Assembly: GCA_003499585.1 (NCBI GenBank)
Contig: DNSU01000214.1
Location: 1-5,659 of the forward strand
Direction: 5' to 3'
DNA from: Cyanobacteria bacterium UBA9579
GTDB taxonomy: Bacteria; Cyanobacteriota; Vampirovibrionia; Gastranaerophilales; UBA9579
Length of the DNA stretch: 5,659 nucleotides
Shown here piece by piece: positions 4,879 through 5,659 of the stretch; the first letter of the stretch is position 1; the number at the start of each line of letters is the position of its first letter. The notes below the pieces were generated by a model, which was given only the letters and a program-made list of their open reading frames with translations, was not told the origin of the DNA and searched no databases. The position numbers were made by a program, and so were the translations under genes.

Positions 4879-5631
4879 ATGAGAATTGCAGTTTTATCTG
4901 ATATTCATGGAAATCTGGATGCCTTACAGGAAGTTGTAAAAGATATAGACTCTCAAAACATAGATAAAGTCTTTATATGCGGAGATCTTGCAATGGCAGG
5001 ACCTGAGCCTGTAGAAACTATTGACTTTATAATAGACCTGTCAAAGAAATGGAATTTGACAATAATACAGGGTAATACGGATGAGATGATAATAAAATCG
5101 ACAGGCAGCCCTGATGATAAATATACTCCTCCAAATGAAATAATGGCTAATTCCCTTAAATACGCACAAAAAGTTTTAAGACCTGATCAAAAAGAGTTCT
5201 TATACGAACTGCCTGAAACACTTAAAGAAACAATAGGGAATTTAGAAATACTCTTCGTTCATGGCTCTCCCAGAAGAAACAATGAAGACATATTCCCCAA
5301 TATGGATATAGAAAAAGTAAAAGAAATCATAAACGGGGTTGATGCAAACGCCATTTTTTGCGGTCATACTCACATGCCAGCAAGTTATCATATAGGTAAA
5401 CAAGAAATAATTAATGTAGGCAGTGTAGGCAGGCCATTTACGGAATTACCAAAAGCCTGCTACGCAATTTTAGATTATCCTGACTTATCAGGCACTAAAT
5501 ATAGTTTTAATTACAGACTTGTAGATTATGATTATGAGGCTTCAGCAAAAAAACTTGCTCAGCAACCTTTTACAGGTTCGGATAAATTGGCCCAAATGCT
5601 TATAAAAGCTACATCACGATATCCTGAGTAA
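4879..5631 (+). CDS. Calcineurin-like metallophosphoesterase
   Basis: The complete 250-residue protein carries the ordered motifs of the calcineurin-like phosphoesterase superfamily, short YfcE/MJ0936-like type. These are SDIHGN (7-12; Asp8, His10), CGDL (34-37; Asp36), GNTD (65-68; Asn66), FVHGSPR (126-132; His128), CGHTHMP (161-167; His163, His165) and NVGSVGRP (179-186). The full set of residues expected to hold a two-metal centre is present, so it should be an active cytosolic phosphomonoesterase or phosphodiesterase. The substrate cannot be read from sequence. There is no signal peptide or membrane segment, and the length suits single-domain members. A strong Shine-Dalgarno precedes the start. 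Upstream is a 545-bp intergenic region with foldable sequence, divergent from the RWYD-repeat gene, so control at the leader is possible. The last 28 bases of the window, after the TAA stop, show only a 4-bp GAGT/ACTC stem and are too short to judge. Confidence 0.92.
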   Translation: MRIAVLSDIHGNLDALQEVVKDIDSQNIDKVFICGDLAMAGPEPVETIDFIIDLSKKWNLTIIQGNTDEMIIKSTGSPDDKYTPPNEIMANSLKYAQKVLRPDQKEFLYELPETLKETIGNLEILFVHGSPRRNNEDIFPNMDIEKVKEIINGVDANAIFCGHTHMPASYHIGKQEIINVGSVGRPFTELPKACYAILDYPDLSGTKYSFNYRLVDYDYEASAKKLAQQPFTGSDKLAQMLIKATSRYPE

Positions 5632-5659
5632 TTGAACTCTATTTTATCATTCTCTAATA

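Noticed and set aside
5626..5648. GAGT/ACTC stem after the phosphoesterase gene as a terminator
   Set aside because: Only four base pairs, with an interrupted T stretch, and the window ends before any fuller structure could be seen.

Overview
The window is AT-rich bacterial DNA with compact genes, GGGAGG/GGGGAGG-type ribosome binding sites and standard-code ORFs. The gene mix is a TPR protein, a stand-alone glutamate synthase-like FMN protein, a secreted SpoIID/LytB-domain protein, a small duplicated helical protein and a calcineurin-like phosphoesterase. This would fit a low-GC non-photosynthetic relative of Cyanobacteria (Vampirovibrionia/Melainabacteria) or a Firmicute. That placement is inference from gene content and composition; no marker gene or rRNA is present to settle it.

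Layout. (1) Positions 2-1444, plus strand: the 3' part of a TPR protein whose reading frame is open to the left edge, closed by a strong intrinsic terminator at 1469-1518. (2) Positions 1519-1568: a short regulatory gap holding a perfect 20-bp palindrome directly ahead of a strong Shine-Dalgarno. (3) Positions 1569-2906, plus: a 445-residue glutamate synthase-type FMN-binding protein that lacks the iron-sulfur cysteines of true GOGAT. (4) Positions 2922-3815, minus, convergent with a 15-bp gap: a secreted SpoIID/LytB-domain protein with a shortened catalytic domain and a promoter that would make its mRNA almost leaderless. (5) Positions 4010-4333, minus: a 107-residue protein made of two diverged copies of a unit starting RWYD, with a promoter overlapped by a cluster of inverted repeats. 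(6) Positions 4334-4878: a 545-bp divergent intergenic region. Its left two-thirds is very AT-rich and featureless; its right third (about 4712-4860) is richer in GC and can fold into alternative hairpins, including a possible terminator. This may be a small RNA or an attenuated leader. (7) Positions 4879-5631, plus: a complete metallophosphoesterase with all expected metal ligands.

The genes do not form one obvious operon. Strands alternate and most genes appear to have their own promoter or terminator. Nothing directly shows that they act together. The items most worth following up are the tandem RWYD protein with its operator-like repeats, the shortened SpoIID domain, and the structured leader before the phosphoesterase. 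No mobile element, CRISPR array, tRNA, rRNA or defence system was seen.
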